Shown here: positions 1-8,751 of the stretch, in pieces | Position numbering within the stretch: the stretch's first letter is position 1 | Layout: the number at the start of each line of letters is the position of its first letter | Source: Vitreoscilla filiformis | Lineage (GTDB): Bacteria; Pseudomonadota; Gammaproteobacteria; Burkholderiales; Burkholderiaceae_C | Direction: 5' to 3' | Length of the DNA stretch: 64,000 nt | Assembly: GCF_002222655.1 (NCBI RefSeq) | Contig: NZ_CP022423.1 | Coordinates: 558,001-622,000 of the forward strand | The notes under the pieces: generated by a model | Seen by the model: the letters and a program-made list of their open reading frames with translations, nothing else | What the model was told of the DNA's origin: nothing | Database searches by the model: none | Position numbers and translations under genes: made by a program

Positions 1-1324
1 GCCCCGGTGGAACGCCCGCCATGACTTGGTTGATGATGGTTTGCGCCGCCTCGTCGCGCGGATTGTCACTGGTGACGATGACCCGATCGGCCCGACGCGC
101 CGCGATGTTGCCCATCACGGGCCGCTTGGTGGCATCGCGGTTGCCCCCGCAGCCGAACACACACCACAACCAGCCGCCACGGGCCTGGGCCAGCGGCTGC
201 AAGGCGGCCAAGGCTTTGTCCAACGCATCGGGCGTGTGGGCGTAATCGATGATGACTTCCGGCAGGCCCGGCGTGCGTCCCACGTTGGCGCGTTGCAGCC
301 GCCCCGGCACTGGCGTGAGCCACGGGATCACCCGGGCGATGTCCAGCAGCGCGAACCCCATGGCACGCAAACCTGCCATCACCACCAGCAAATTGGAGAC
401 GTTGTAATCGCCCACCAAACTGGTGCTGATGGGCACCCGATGCCCCCCCTCCACGGCGGTGAAACTCAACCCGGACTCGTGGTAAGTCACGTCCTGCGCC
501 ATGAGCCGCGCTTCGCCCACCATGGAGCACGTCCACAACTGGGTGCGGCGCCCAGCCAGCGCCGCCACCAGCTCGGCGCCCTGCGGATCGTCCACATTCA
601 ACACCACCGACTTGAGCCCTGGCCACGAAAACAACTGGCGCTTGGCCTGCCAGTAGGCTTCCATGGTGCCGTGGTAGTCGAGGTGATCGCGGGTGAAATT
701 GGTGAACAACGCCACCTCAATGTGCGTGCCCGCCAAGCGCTGTTCAACGATGCCAATCGATGACGCCTCGATCGCACACGCGCCAAAGCGCTGCTGTTTC
801 ATGCCCAGCAGCCCGGCGTGCAAGGCCACGGGGTCGGGCGTGGTCAGGCCGGTGTAGTGCAATTGCCCAGCACCCTGCCCTTTGACCGGCGGGGTACCAA
901 TGCCCAAGGTGCCCACCACCCCGCAGCGCAAACCCAGCAAACTCAAAGCTTGGGCCGTCCACCACGACGTGGAGGTTTTGCCGTTGGTACCGGTGCTGGC
1001 CACCAACCGCAAGCTGCGGCTGGGGTGGGCATAAAAGGCATCGGCGATCGGGCCCGTCGCGGCTTTGAGGCCCGACCATGCCGCCACACGCGGATCTTGA
1101 CATTCGGGGAAAGCCTCGGCCCCCTCAGCCTCGACCAAACAGGCCGTGGCCCCGGCGGCCAGGGCGGCAGACACAAACCGCCGGCCATCATGCGCCGCCC
1201 CGGGCCAGGCGATGAAACCGTCTCCCGGGCGGATGTGGCGGCTGTCGGTGCGCAGTTCACCGGTGATGTGGGTGCGCAACCAGCGCGCTGCCTCTTGAGG
1301 CGTTGTGAACGTTGTGAGTGCCAT
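1..1324 (-). CDS. murE: UDP-N-acetylmuramyl-tripeptide synthetase, 3' end cut by window edge
   Basis: MurE is the cytoplasmic ligase that adds the third stem-peptide residue (meso-diaminopimelate in Gram-negatives) to UDP-MurNAc-L-Ala-D-Glu. I translated it directly because the frame is open to the window edge and no stop is visible. It starts at ATG 1324 (MALTTFTTPQEAARWL). The Mur-ligase P-loop reads STGTNGKTST, followed by TTPDP, the betaproteobacterial-style EASSIG segment, NFTRDHLDYHGT, and near the edge DYAHTPDAL and DNPRDE. The DNPR motif is the signature of meso-DAP-specific MurE. About 440 residues are present, so only the last ~50-60 are missing. ftsI ends 6 bases upstream, so it belongs to the same transcript. 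Confidence 0.96.
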   Translation of the reverse strand, partial: MALTTFTTPQEAARWLRTHITGELRTDSRHIRPGDGFIAWPGAAHDGRRFVSAALAAGATACLVEAEGAEAFPECQDPRVAAWSGLKAATGPIADAFYAHPSRSLRLVASTGTNGKTSTSWWTAQALSLLGLRCGVVGTLGIGTPPVKGQGAGQLHYTGLTTPDPVALHAGLLGMKQQRFGACAIEASSIGIVEQRLAGTHIEVALFTNFTRDHLDYHGTMEAYWQAKRQLFSWPGLKSVVLNVDDPQGAELVAALAGRRTQLWTCSMVGEARLMAQDVTYHESGLSFTAVEGGHRVPISTSLVGDYNVSNLLVVMAGLRAMGFALLDIARVIPWLTPVPGRLQRANVGRTPGLPEVIIDYAHTPDALDKALAALQPLAQARGGWLWCVFGCGGNRDATKRPVMGNIAARRADRVIVTSDNPRDEAAQTIINQVMAGVPPG

Positions 1325-1330
1325 GGTCAA

Positions 1331-3244
1331 TCAGGGCTCCACCTTGGGAGACGTGGGACGCGCTTTCCGATTGGAATTGGCCTTGCCGGCAGCCGAGGAC
1401 GACGCCGCAGCGACACCGGAGGCAGAAGAGGGCAGCGGAACCTCCAGATCGGGTGGAACCGCCATCATGCGCAGGGCGTTTTCGACCACCGCTTTGAACA
1501 CCGGGGCCGCCACCTGCCCACCGTAGTAGGCCGTCCCTTGCGGCTCATCGACCAAAACGGCCACGACGACACGCGGTTTGTCCGCCGGCGAAAAACCCAC
1601 GAACCAGGCACAGTGGCGTGAATTGCTGTAACCCCGTCCTTCGAGCTTTTGCGCCGTGCCGGTTTTGCCTGCGGCGGAATACCCCGCCGGCTGGGCCCGA
1701 AAACCGGTGCCTTCGCTGATCGTGCCGCGCAGCATGGTGCGCATGGTGCGGGCGGTGTCCGGGCGATACACCCGCACAGGCTCGCCCCCGCGAAACCCCT
1801 TCACCAGCGACAGCGGTTGCGCGGCCCCATCGTTGGCCAATGCGGTGTAGGCCCGGGCCAATTGGATGAGAGAAACCGAAATGCCGTAGCCGTAGCTCAT
1901 GGACGCCTTTTCCACGTCCTGCCACTTTTGCCATGGACGCAACCGCCCGGTGGCCGAGCCCAAGGTGCGCCGTCCCACGAGGGTGTCGGGCAACCCCATG
2001 TCGGGCTTGTGGCCAAACCCCAGGTTGGAAAAGGTTTCATGCAAGGTGCGATCGGACAAACGCAGGGCCAAGCGGGCCGTCCCCGGGTTGCTGGATTGCT
2101 GCACGATTTGTGCCACGGTCAGCGCACGGAAGCTGTGATCGTGGTCGGACACCAAACGATCCGAAATGCGAAACGCCGTGGTGTCAATCACCGTCTCCGG
2201 CTGAACCAAACCGTTCTCGATGGCTTCGGCCACCACAAAGGGTTTCATGGTCGAGCCGGGCTCGTTGGCGTCGGTCAACGCTCGGTTGCGCCCGGTCAGG
2301 TCATTGAGCTGGCGCCGGTTGGCGGGGGCGTAGCTGGGGTAGTTCGTCATGGCGAGGATGTCGCCGCTGCGCACGTCCAGCACCACCACGCTGCCGGATT
2401 TGGCCTTGTGGGTCGTCACCGCGTCCCGCAGGTGCTGATAGGCCAACGACTGGAGCTGCGAATCGATGGACAGTTGCAAGTCCTCGCCGGGATGCGGGTC
2501 GGAGATTTGCTCCAACTCGTCGATGATCTGGCCCAGGCGATCGCGCACCACCACCCGCACCCCGGCTGTGCCTTCGAGCACATCGTTGAAGGCCCACTCC
2601 AGGCCGTCCACCCCTTTGTCACCGGAATCGACCCAGCCGATCAGGTGGGCAGCGGCTTCGCCTTCCGGGTAACTGCGCACGTAGCGCGGCTCCACGCCCA
2701 CGCCTTCAATGCGCAAAGCGCGCACTTGGCGCACCAGTTCGGTGGGCGCTTCACGCCGCAACGGCACATAGCCGCCAGAACGTCGCCCGTTGATCTTGGC
2801 TTCGAACTCGGCGGGTTTCAGGCCCAACAGTTCTTGCAACTGGCGCAGTTTTTCCTCAGAAGGCGGCTTGTTGCGAAACTGCTGCGGCGCCAAGTAGATC
2901 GTGGGCGCATAAACGCTGATGGCCAGCAAACGCCCATTGCGATCCAAGATGCGACCCCGACCCGCCTGCACCCGCTCCGTCATGGCGTGTTGTTTTTCGC
3001 TCTTGGCCTGGAAAAACTCGGGGTTGATGGCCTGAACGTACACCGCCTTGAACACCATGCCCAAAAAGGACAACCCCACCAACGCCACCACCAACTGACT
3101 GCGCCACGGCGGCGTTTTGGAAGCCAGCAGCGGGTTGGTTGAGTAGTTCAAATCCCGCACCGAAGGCCGCACCGACGGACGGGCACCTCCCATCCCACCC
3201 CGGGGCCAGTGCTGAACCACCCACTGACGCAGGCGCTGCATCAT
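1331..3244 (-). CDS. ftsI: Peptidoglycan D,D-transpeptidase FtsI (PBP3)
   Basis: Septal class B penicillin-binding protein that crosslinks peptidoglycan during division; inner membrane with periplasmic catalytic domain. The 637 residues hold a cytoplasmic N-terminus, one transmembrane helix near residues 50-70, a PBP dimerisation domain, and a transpeptidase domain. The three active-site motifs are intact: STMK near residue 330, SSN near 383 and KTG (GKTGTAQK) near 526. The C-terminal tail is Ala/Ser/Pro rich and probably disordered. Its ATG overlaps the ftsL stop by 4 bases, implying coupled translation within the division cluster. Confidence 0.97.
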   Translation of the reverse strand: MMQRLRQWVVQHWPRGGMGGARPSVRPSVRDLNYSTNPLLASKTPPWRSQLVVALVGLSFLGMVFKAVYVQAINPEFFQAKSEKQHAMTERVQAGRGRILDRNGRLLAISVYAPTIYLAPQQFRNKPPSEEKLRQLQELLGLKPAEFEAKINGRRSGGYVPLRREAPTELVRQVRALRIEGVGVEPRYVRSYPEGEAAAHLIGWVDSGDKGVDGLEWAFNDVLEGTAGVRVVVRDRLGQIIDELEQISDPHPGEDLQLSIDSQLQSLAYQHLRDAVTTHKAKSGSVVVLDVRSGDILAMTNYPSYAPANRRQLNDLTGRNRALTDANEPGSTMKPFVVAEAIENGLVQPETVIDTTAFRISDRLVSDHDHSFRALTVAQIVQQSSNPGTARLALRLSDRTLHETFSNLGFGHKPDMGLPDTLVGRRTLGSATGRLRPWQKWQDVEKASMSYGYGISVSLIQLARAYTALANDGAAQPLSLVKGFRGGEPVRVYRPDTARTMRTMLRGTISEGTGFRAQPAGYSAAGKTGTAQKLEGRGYSNSRHCAWFVGFSPADKPRVVVAVLVDEPQGTAYYGGQVAAPVFKAVVENALRMMAVPPDLEVPLPSSASGVAAASSSAAGKANSNRKARPTSPKVEP

Positions 3245-3564
3245 GGCGTCGTCCTCGGCTTGCGGGGCTGGGGGGGCTTGCTGGTGTTTTTGCTCGCTGG
3301 CGGCTGGGATTCGGTGACGTACCAGGTGTGTTCAGGCGTCACCAACCGCATGCCCAAGCGCTCGGCCCCACGCTCCGCCGCTGTGGCCGATGTCAACTCG
3401 GTGCGCCGCGCTTGCAGCCGCATGGCTTCGTCGTTGAGTTTGCGCTGCTCTTGTTTGGCCCGTTCAACGGCCGCGAACAACTGGCGTGACTCGTGCCGCA
3501 CCTTCACCAAGTAAAGCGCGGAAGGAATCAACAACAACAGCAGCAGCACGGCCAGACGGTTCAT
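3241..3564 (-). CDS. ftsL: Cell division protein FtsL
   Basis: Small bitopic divisome protein that joins FtsB and FtsQ and activates FtsWI. It has 107 residues: a very short cytoplasmic end, a hydrophobic helix ([14 protein letters not shown]) at about 6-19, then a heptad-like periplasmic segment (residues ~25-65, rich in E, R, L) and a polar Lys/Pro tail. Length and architecture fit FtsL, and the position between rsmH and ftsI is diagnostic since the sequence itself is weakly conserved. It overlaps both neighbours by 4 bases. Confidence 0.93.
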   Translation of the reverse strand: MNRLAVLLLLLLIPSALYLVKVRHESRQLFAAVERAKQEQRKLNDEAMRLQARRTELTSATAAERGAERLGMRLVTPEHTWYVTESQPPASKNTSKPPQPRKPRTTP

Positions 3565-4505
3565 GCACCAGCGCCCTGCCCCGCCGCACCCAAGCGCTCC
3601 GCCACCCGCAACACCGCCGAACGTGAGCGCGGATTGGCACTCACCTCAGCCTCCGAAGGCTTGATGCGCCCCAACGCCTTGAGCCGCTCCACCCGCGTGG
3701 GCGGGGCAAAAGGCGCCCGCCGATCAAACTCGACACGGCTCTCATGCGCGATGAACTGCTTGACCATGCGGTCTTCCAGCGAATGGAAGCTGATCACCGC
3801 CAGATGGCCGCCGGGGGCCAGCAGCGTCAATGCCGCCGTCAGCCCTTGGGAAAGCGAATCCAGCTCGCCGTTGATGTGGATGCGCAACGCCTGGAAGGTG
3901 CGCGTGGCCGGATCTTGCCCCGGCTCGCGCCGCTTGATCACCTTGGCCACCAATTGCGCCAGCTCCGCCGTGCTGGACAGCGGCGCTTGCGCCCGGCGTG
4001 CCACGATGGCCCGTGCAATGGGCCCGGCGAAACGCTCCTCGCCATGGTCGCGGATGATTTGGGCGATGTGCCGTTCGTCCGCGCTGGCGAGAAAGTCGGC
4101 GGCGGTGAGGCCACGCGTGGTGTCCATGCGCATGTCCAGGGGGCCGTCAAAGCGAAAACTGAAGCCCCGGCGGGCGTCGTCGATCTGCGGCGAGGAGACG
4201 CCCAGGTCGAGCATCACCCCATCCACATGCGCGATGCCCAACGCCGCCAATTGCGCGGGCGCCTGGGCGAAATCCGCGTGGCAGATGGTGAAACGGGGGT
4301 CTTCGATCGCCTGCGCCGCCGCGATGGCTTGCGGGTCTTTGTCAAACGCGATCAGCCGCCCTTGCGGGCCCAGGCGGGCCAGCAGCGCACGCGAGTGCCC
4401 GCCGCGACCGAACGTGCCATCCACATAACAACCATCGGGACGGGTGAAAACGGCCTCAACCGTTTCCGCCAGCAGCACGGTGCGGTGTTCAAACTGGGGG
4501 TGCAT
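3561..4505 (-). CDS. rsmH: 16S rRNA (cytosine-1402-N4)-methyltransferase RsmH
   Basis: S-adenosylmethionine-dependent methyltransferase (formerly MraW) that modifies C1402 of 16S rRNA at the P site. The 314 residues have the family start ([13 protein letters not shown]), the SAM-binding segment [14 protein letters not shown], the [11 protein letters not shown] motif, and the C-terminal [14 protein letters not shown] block. It is the first gene of the cluster here. In most relatives mraZ lies directly upstream, but the 177 bases before this start contain no mraZ. The ATG is at 4505 and overlaps nothing upstream. Confidence 0.96.
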   Translation of the reverse strand: MHPQFEHRTVLLAETVEAVFTRPDGCYVDGTFGRGGHSRALLARLGPQGRLIAFDKDPQAIAAAQAIEDPRFTICHADFAQAPAQLAALGIAHVDGVMLDLGVSSPQIDDARRGFSFRFDGPLDMRMDTTRGLTAADFLASADERHIAQIIRDHGEERFAGPIARAIVARRAQAPLSSTAELAQLVAKVIKRREPGQDPATRTFQALRIHINGELDSLSQGLTAALTLLAPGGHLAVISFHSLEDRMVKQFIAHESRVEFDRRAPFAPPTRVERLKALGRIKPSEAEVSANPRSRSAVLRVAERLGAAGQGAGA

Positions 4506-4602
4506 GAAAACCCTTCAAGCGCTGCGCGCCCGCTCCTGCGACAAAGAAGCGAGCAGCTCGCAGGGTTCAGACCGATTCAACAAAGGCAGCACGATGGGGG
4601 AT

Positions 4603-4654
4603 CCACTTTTCACCACAACCCGCCACTATAGCCGACGCACACAACCACCGTCAA
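4603..4654 (-). promoter_or_regulatory. Promoter of the division cluster with three MraZ-type boxes
   Basis: On the minus strand TTGACG (4649-4654) and TATAGT (4625-4630) are separated by 18 bases, a good sigma-70 promoter pointing at rsmH. Three GTGG tetramers (plus-strand CCAC at 4603, 4613 and 4623) follow at an exact 10-bp period from the -10 region onward. This matches the known MraZ operator design (TGGG-like repeats, one helical turn apart). Function is inferred from pattern and position. Confidence 0.7.
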
Positions 4655-4682
4655 CGAAGCGCACTGCAAAAAACAAGCAAAA

Positions 4683-5894
4683 TCAAGGACTTGCGATTTT
4701 TCCACGCACCCAAAACCAGGCGATCCCCCCCAGCAAGCTCAGGCCCAAGGCCGTGAACGCCAGCGCCATGGCCGAATGCATGACCAGGGGCGCCAGCACC
4801 CCCGCCACCATGGCGTTGGTCACACTGCCGATGCAGGCTTGCAAGGAGGAGGCCATGCCACGCCGGGTCGGTGCCTGATCCAACAGCATCAACGTCACCA
4901 CGGGCACCACCAAGGCCCACCCCAGGGAGAACAGCGAAATCACGGGGATGAACCACACCGCCTGCGCGCCCACGCCCAGGGTGAGTGCCAGATTGAGCAG
5001 CATCATCCCCAGCATCACTGAAAAACCGTACCGGATTTGGCGAGCCTGCGCCACCCGCCCCGCCAATCGACCGGACAGCCAAGCGCCCCCCATGATGCCG
5101 CCGATGTTCATCAAGAACAGCCAGAAGAAATGCTGCGGCGGCAGCCCCAGAATTTCCCCCAAAAACACTGGCGCCGACAGCACATACAAAAACATACCGT
5201 TGAACGGCACGCCGCTGGCCAGCGCCAGCGGAATGAAACACCGGTTGGCCAGCAGCTCCCGATAACCCTGCATCAGGTGGTGAACATCAAAAGGCTGGCG
5301 CTGGCTGGCGTGCAGCGACTCCGGCAAATGGCGCCACATCAACGCCCACAGCACAGCCCCCACGCCGGCCAAAAACCAAAACACCGCTTGCCAACTGATG
5401 TGGACGAACAGCAACCCGCCGATCCAAGGGGCGATGGCAGGGGCAATGCCGAAAAACAGCGTCACCTGGGACATCACCCGCTGGGCCGCTTCCTGGGGGA
5501 ACAGATCGCGGATCACCGCACGCGACACCACCATGCCCGCCCCCGATGACATGCCTTGCAACGCCCGACAGGCCACGAGCATCGTGATGTCGGTACTGAG
5601 CGCGCACCCGGCGGAGGCCAAGGTGAACACCGCCAGCCCCACCATCACCACGGGCCGCCGCCCGGCGCTGTCGGACAGCGCACCGTGGAACAGGTTCATC
5701 ACCGCAAACCCCAGCAAGTACGCCGACAGCGTTTGCTGCATCTGCATGGGCGTGGCGCCCAGGGCTTGGGCCATGCCGGTGAAGGCGGGCAAGTAGGTGT
5801 CGATGGAAAACGGGCCGAGCGAGGCCAAACAGGCCAGCAGCGCGGCCAAGGCCCAGCGCGGGCCACGCCAGAGGGTGAGGGCTTGAGGATGCAT
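4683..5894 (-). CDS. Bcr/CflA-type MFS drug efflux transporter
   Basis: Inner-membrane proton-driven multidrug exporter of the major facilitator superfamily, Bcr/CflA (DHA1) branch. The 403 residues form about 12 hydrophobic segments. The opening FSIDTYLPAFTGMAQALGAT and the loop DSAGRRPVVMVGL with VACRALQGMSSGAGMVVSRA match this branch closely. Start ATG at 5894 lies just after the nuclease gene stop (5898-5900), so the two may be co-transcribed. Substrate cannot be told from sequence. Confidence 0.9.
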   Translation of the reverse strand: MHPQALTLWRGPRWALAALLACLASLGPFSIDTYLPAFTGMAQALGATPMQMQQTLSAYLLGFAVMNLFHGALSDSAGRRPVVMVGLAVFTLASAGCALSTDITMLVACRALQGMSSGAGMVVSRAVIRDLFPQEAAQRVMSQVTLFFGIAPAIAPWIGGLLFVHISWQAVFWFLAGVGAVLWALMWRHLPESLHASQRQPFDVHHLMQGYRELLANRCFIPLALASGVPFNGMFLYVLSAPVFLGEILGLPPQHFFWLFLMNIGGIMGGAWLSGRLAGRVAQARQIRYGFSVMLGMMLLNLALTLGVGAQAVWFIPVISLFSLGWALVVPVVTLMLLDQAPTRRGMASSLQACIGSVTNAMVAGVLAPLVMHSAMALAFTALGLSLLGGIAWFWVRGKIASP

Positions 5895-5897
5895 GAA

Positions 5898-8384
5898 TCA
5901 GCGCGCAGCGCGGGCCGGCGCGGGTGGCGACGCCCAATCCAACCCGATCAGCACCGGATCGTGATCCGATGCGCGGAACACACTCGGGGTGTACAGATCC
6001 GGGCCACAGCGGGCGCACGCGGGTTGACGGTACTCTTGGTTGTAGTCCAACGCGGGGGGTTCGTCCGCATTGATGTGCCACTCGGCGGCCCCGGTGACGC
6101 GGGCTGCCAATGCGGGCGTCGCCAGCGCATGATCCAGCCGACCCGTCAGCCCCTCAAAGGCATAGGAGTAGGCACGCGGATCGCGCTGCCCCACCACATC
6201 GACCCAACCCCGGCTCGTCAGTTCATGAATGGGATCTTCCTGGGCATGGGCGTTGAAGTCTCCCAGCAGCAGCACCTGTGGCGTTTGCGGCACCAGCGTG
6301 CCGTCCACCCACTGGCGCAAGCGCTTGGCTTGGCGCACACGCTGGCCGTTCCAGCAGCCTTGTCCGTCACCGGCATCGGCGTTGCCCTCGGCGCGGGCGC
6401 GATCCGTACTCGGGCAACTGCCCTTGGATTTGAAGTGATTCACCACCACCATCAAGCGCTCGCCCTGCGCGGTCTGGAACATCTGCGCCAGTGGTGGGCG
6501 GTTGTGGATGCCATCCACATCACTCAGCGCCTCCCCCACGCGACGCAAGCGGGCCGGCTTGTAGATCATCGCCACCTTAACGGCATCGCTGCCCGCACCG
6601 CTGGCTGGATCGGGCACGGCGGCGTAGGTGCTCGCCCCCGCCACGGCGTTGAGTCCGTTGACCAAATCGGTGATGGCGGTGGTGCCGTTGTTTTGCATTT
6701 CCATCAGCCCCACCACATCGGCATCCAAGGCGCGCAACGCGGCGATGATTTTGGTGCGCTGGCGGCTGAACTCGGCGGTAGAGTCGGCGCCCCGGCAGTT
6801 TTCCACCGACGTGGATGCCCCTTGCCGGCACCCCTGCCCTTTCGACCCGCTGATGCTGCTGCCATCGGCGAAGGTCGTGAAATAGTTGAGCACGTTCATG
6901 CTGGCCACGCGCACGCTGCCGCCCACAGCCGGTGGTGTGGCGCTGCGCGGGACGGGGCGCGTCCACTGCACAGCCTGTGTCGGATGGAGGCGCCATTCGC
7001 TGGGCCCATTGGGGTGGGCACCACTCAACCCGTAGTCCAACACCCCCGTGAGGCTGGCGGTACGGTCGCCCAAGCGCACCGTACGCTCTGGCCCCAGATG
7101 CGGCGTCGGATCGGGGTTTTGCACACTGGATGCGTCATCCAACACGATGCGGCTGCGCGCTTGTTGCTGGGCCAACGCCTGCGCCTGCGGCGTCCCCGGA
7201 CGGTGTAAGTTGGTGGGCACGAACTGACGCTCACCCACCGCCAGCGTCAACTGGCCGGTGCGGGCCAGGTAGTGGTTGTCGGTCACCACCAGGGGGCCGG
7301 CCAACGTGACCAACATGCCTTCGTAACGTTCCAACCCGGCTTCTGGCGCCAGAGGCAACTGCACCGGCACCGCCACGGGCGCACGATCGCTGCCCAACAC
7401 GCTGACGCCGCTGACCTGGGTCAGTTGCGTCACCGTCTGGGCGGCCGAGCGGGCATTGCTCGGGGCACCGACGTTGTGCTCCACCACCGTCCCCTCCACC
7501 TGCACACGCTGCCCCGGCTTGACCGTGGGCGCTTGGCCCAAGGCCACATACAAGCCCTCCGAGGTGGCTGCGTCGCCATCCCCTGCGGGGTCTTGCAGGA
7601 AGAAGCCGGTGTTGGTCAGCACGGTGACCACCCCCTGCGTCTGAACCGCCTGGCCGACCACCGGGCTGGTGGCCCCTGTGCCCTGGATTTGGGCGATTTT
7701 CAGCGCCTTGGCACCCGCCGCGCCCCCCGATGAGGCCGCAGCACCGCTGGTCGGACAGGTCACAGCCGGCACCCGCCCATTGCGGGGAATGGGGCCAGCG
7801 AGCTCAAAGTCGGCTTGGTTGTTGGCGGTGTCCACGCACCCCCCCTCACGCCGATGCAACGCCGTGATGTTGTTGCCCGGCGATGCCGCCGCTCCGCGAC
7901 CTTTGTAGCCCGAAGCACTGCCGTAGCCCACGAAGTCCATCACCCCGCTCTGCCCCACCGGCGAAGCCCCCGACAGCGCCTGCGTGGTGCGCACCAAAGC
8001 CACTTTGCCCGAAGCACCCGCCAAACCGACCGTGCCCACCACTTCGGGCTGGGGCACATCTTGGCTGCCTTTGGCGCCTGCCTCCAACTGCACCAGCGCG
8101 TAGCGACCGGGCGGCAAGGTCACGTTGCCCAAAGGCACCACGTCCCAGCTCTGCCCGTTGGCGGAGGCGTACTGCACCGACCAGCCCTTGAGCGACACCG
8201 GGGCCGAGCCCGCGTTAAACAGCTCCACAAAGTCTTGGCGATACAGCGCGCCCGCATTGCCGCCACCGCCATAAATTTGGCTGATGACCACCCCTGCGGC
8301 GGTGGCCGACGTGCTCAGGCCCGCCAACATCACCCACGCCGATGCAGCCCGACGCCAAGCCTTGCGAGAAAAGGAAGTGTTCAT
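5898..8384 (-). CDS. Large secreted nuclease, ExeM/NucH type, with lamin-tail domain
   Basis: Predicted extracellular DNA endonuclease. The 828 residues begin with a Sec signal peptide (RKAWRRAASAW, hydrophobic core, cleavage near ATA-AG). A lamin-tail domain follows (IYGGGGNAGALYRQDFVELFN), then OB-fold-like segments, then an endonuclease/exonuclease/phosphatase domain (about 525-815) with ASMNVLNYFTTF, LMEMQNNG, VVNHFKSKG, LLGDFNAHAQEDP and a final SDHDPVL. These cover the metal and catalytic His/Asp positions of the fold. The start ATG (8384) is only about 14 bases from the 3' end of rnpB and has no clear ribosome-binding site. Confidence 0.9.
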   Translation of the reverse strand: MNTSFSRKAWRRAASAWVMLAGLSTSATAAGVVISQIYGGGGNAGALYRQDFVELFNAGSAPVSLKGWSVQYASANGQSWDVVPLGNVTLPPGRYALVQLEAGAKGSQDVPQPEVVGTVGLAGASGKVALVRTTQALSGASPVGQSGVMDFVGYGSASGYKGRGAAASPGNNITALHRREGGCVDTANNQADFELAGPIPRNGRVPAVTCPTSGAAASSGGAAGAKALKIAQIQGTGATSPVVGQAVQTQGVVTVLTNTGFFLQDPAGDGDAATSEGLYVALGQAPTVKPGQRVQVEGTVVEHNVGAPSNARSAAQTVTQLTQVSGVSVLGSDRAPVAVPVQLPLAPEAGLERYEGMLVTLAGPLVVTDNHYLARTGQLTLAVGERQFVPTNLHRPGTPQAQALAQQQARSRIVLDDASSVQNPDPTPHLGPERTVRLGDRTASLTGVLDYGLSGAHPNGPSEWRLHPTQAVQWTRPVPRSATPPAVGGSVRVASMNVLNYFTTFADGSSISGSKGQGCRQGASTSVENCRGADSTAEFSRQRTKIIAALRALDADVVGLMEMQNNGTTAITDLVNGLNAVAGASTYAAVPDPASGAGSDAVKVAMIYKPARLRRVGEALSDVDGIHNRPPLAQMFQTAQGERLMVVVNHFKSKGSCPSTDRARAEGNADAGDGQGCWNGQRVRQAKRLRQWVDGTLVPQTPQVLLLGDFNAHAQEDPIHELTSRGWVDVVGQRDPRAYSYAFEGLTGRLDHALATPALAARVTGAAEWHINADEPPALDYNQEYRQPACARCGPDLYTPSVFRASDHDPVLIGLDWASPPAPARAAR

Positions 8385-8397
8385 GAACGATGAAAGT

Positions 8398-8728
8398 GTG
8401 GAGTCAACCGATAGGCCGGATTCTGTGCGATCGACCCCCTTGCGGCTGTCGATCGTGACCGCCATTCCTCTGGGCCGGGTTGTTGCCAACCTGGCTCGAT
8501 GCCACCTACCCGCCAGCTCAGCGAGCCGCGTCAATGCTGGCCTATTTGGTGTTGCTGCGCGTAGAGATTGCCGCGTTTCACTCCGGACTGAACCGGCTCG
8601 TCTCTGTGGCTCTGATCCGCACCTCGCGGTGGACGGGCGTTACCCGCTACGCTGCTCTTTGCAGTCCGGACCTTCCTCCAAGGCCACCTTTCGGTGCTTG
8701 CCCCAGCGGCGGTCTGGCTGACTCCACG
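8398..8728 (-). ncRNA. rnpB: RNase P RNA, bacterial type A
   Basis: Catalytic RNA subunit of the tRNA 5'-maturation ribozyme. Read on the minus strand, the universal core GGAAGGTCCGGACTGC is at about 8671-8686 with the GAGTCAGCC 5' arm before it. The conserved 3' block ACAGAATCCGGCCTATCGG lies at 8408-8426. The 5' GTGGAGTCA pairs with the 3' TGACTCCAC to form helix P1, which fixes both ends to within a base or two. Length ~330 nt is typical of type A. The gene sits between the spoT stop and the nuclease start, all in one direction. Confidence 0.97.
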
Positions 8729-8751
8729 GGGGCGATTGTCACACGGTTGCA

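Noticed and set aside
26-3142. Long open frames on the plus strand opposite murE, ftsI and rsmH
   Set aside because: They are antisense shadows of high-GC genes, have low-complexity His/Gly/Arg-rich translations and no family motif.
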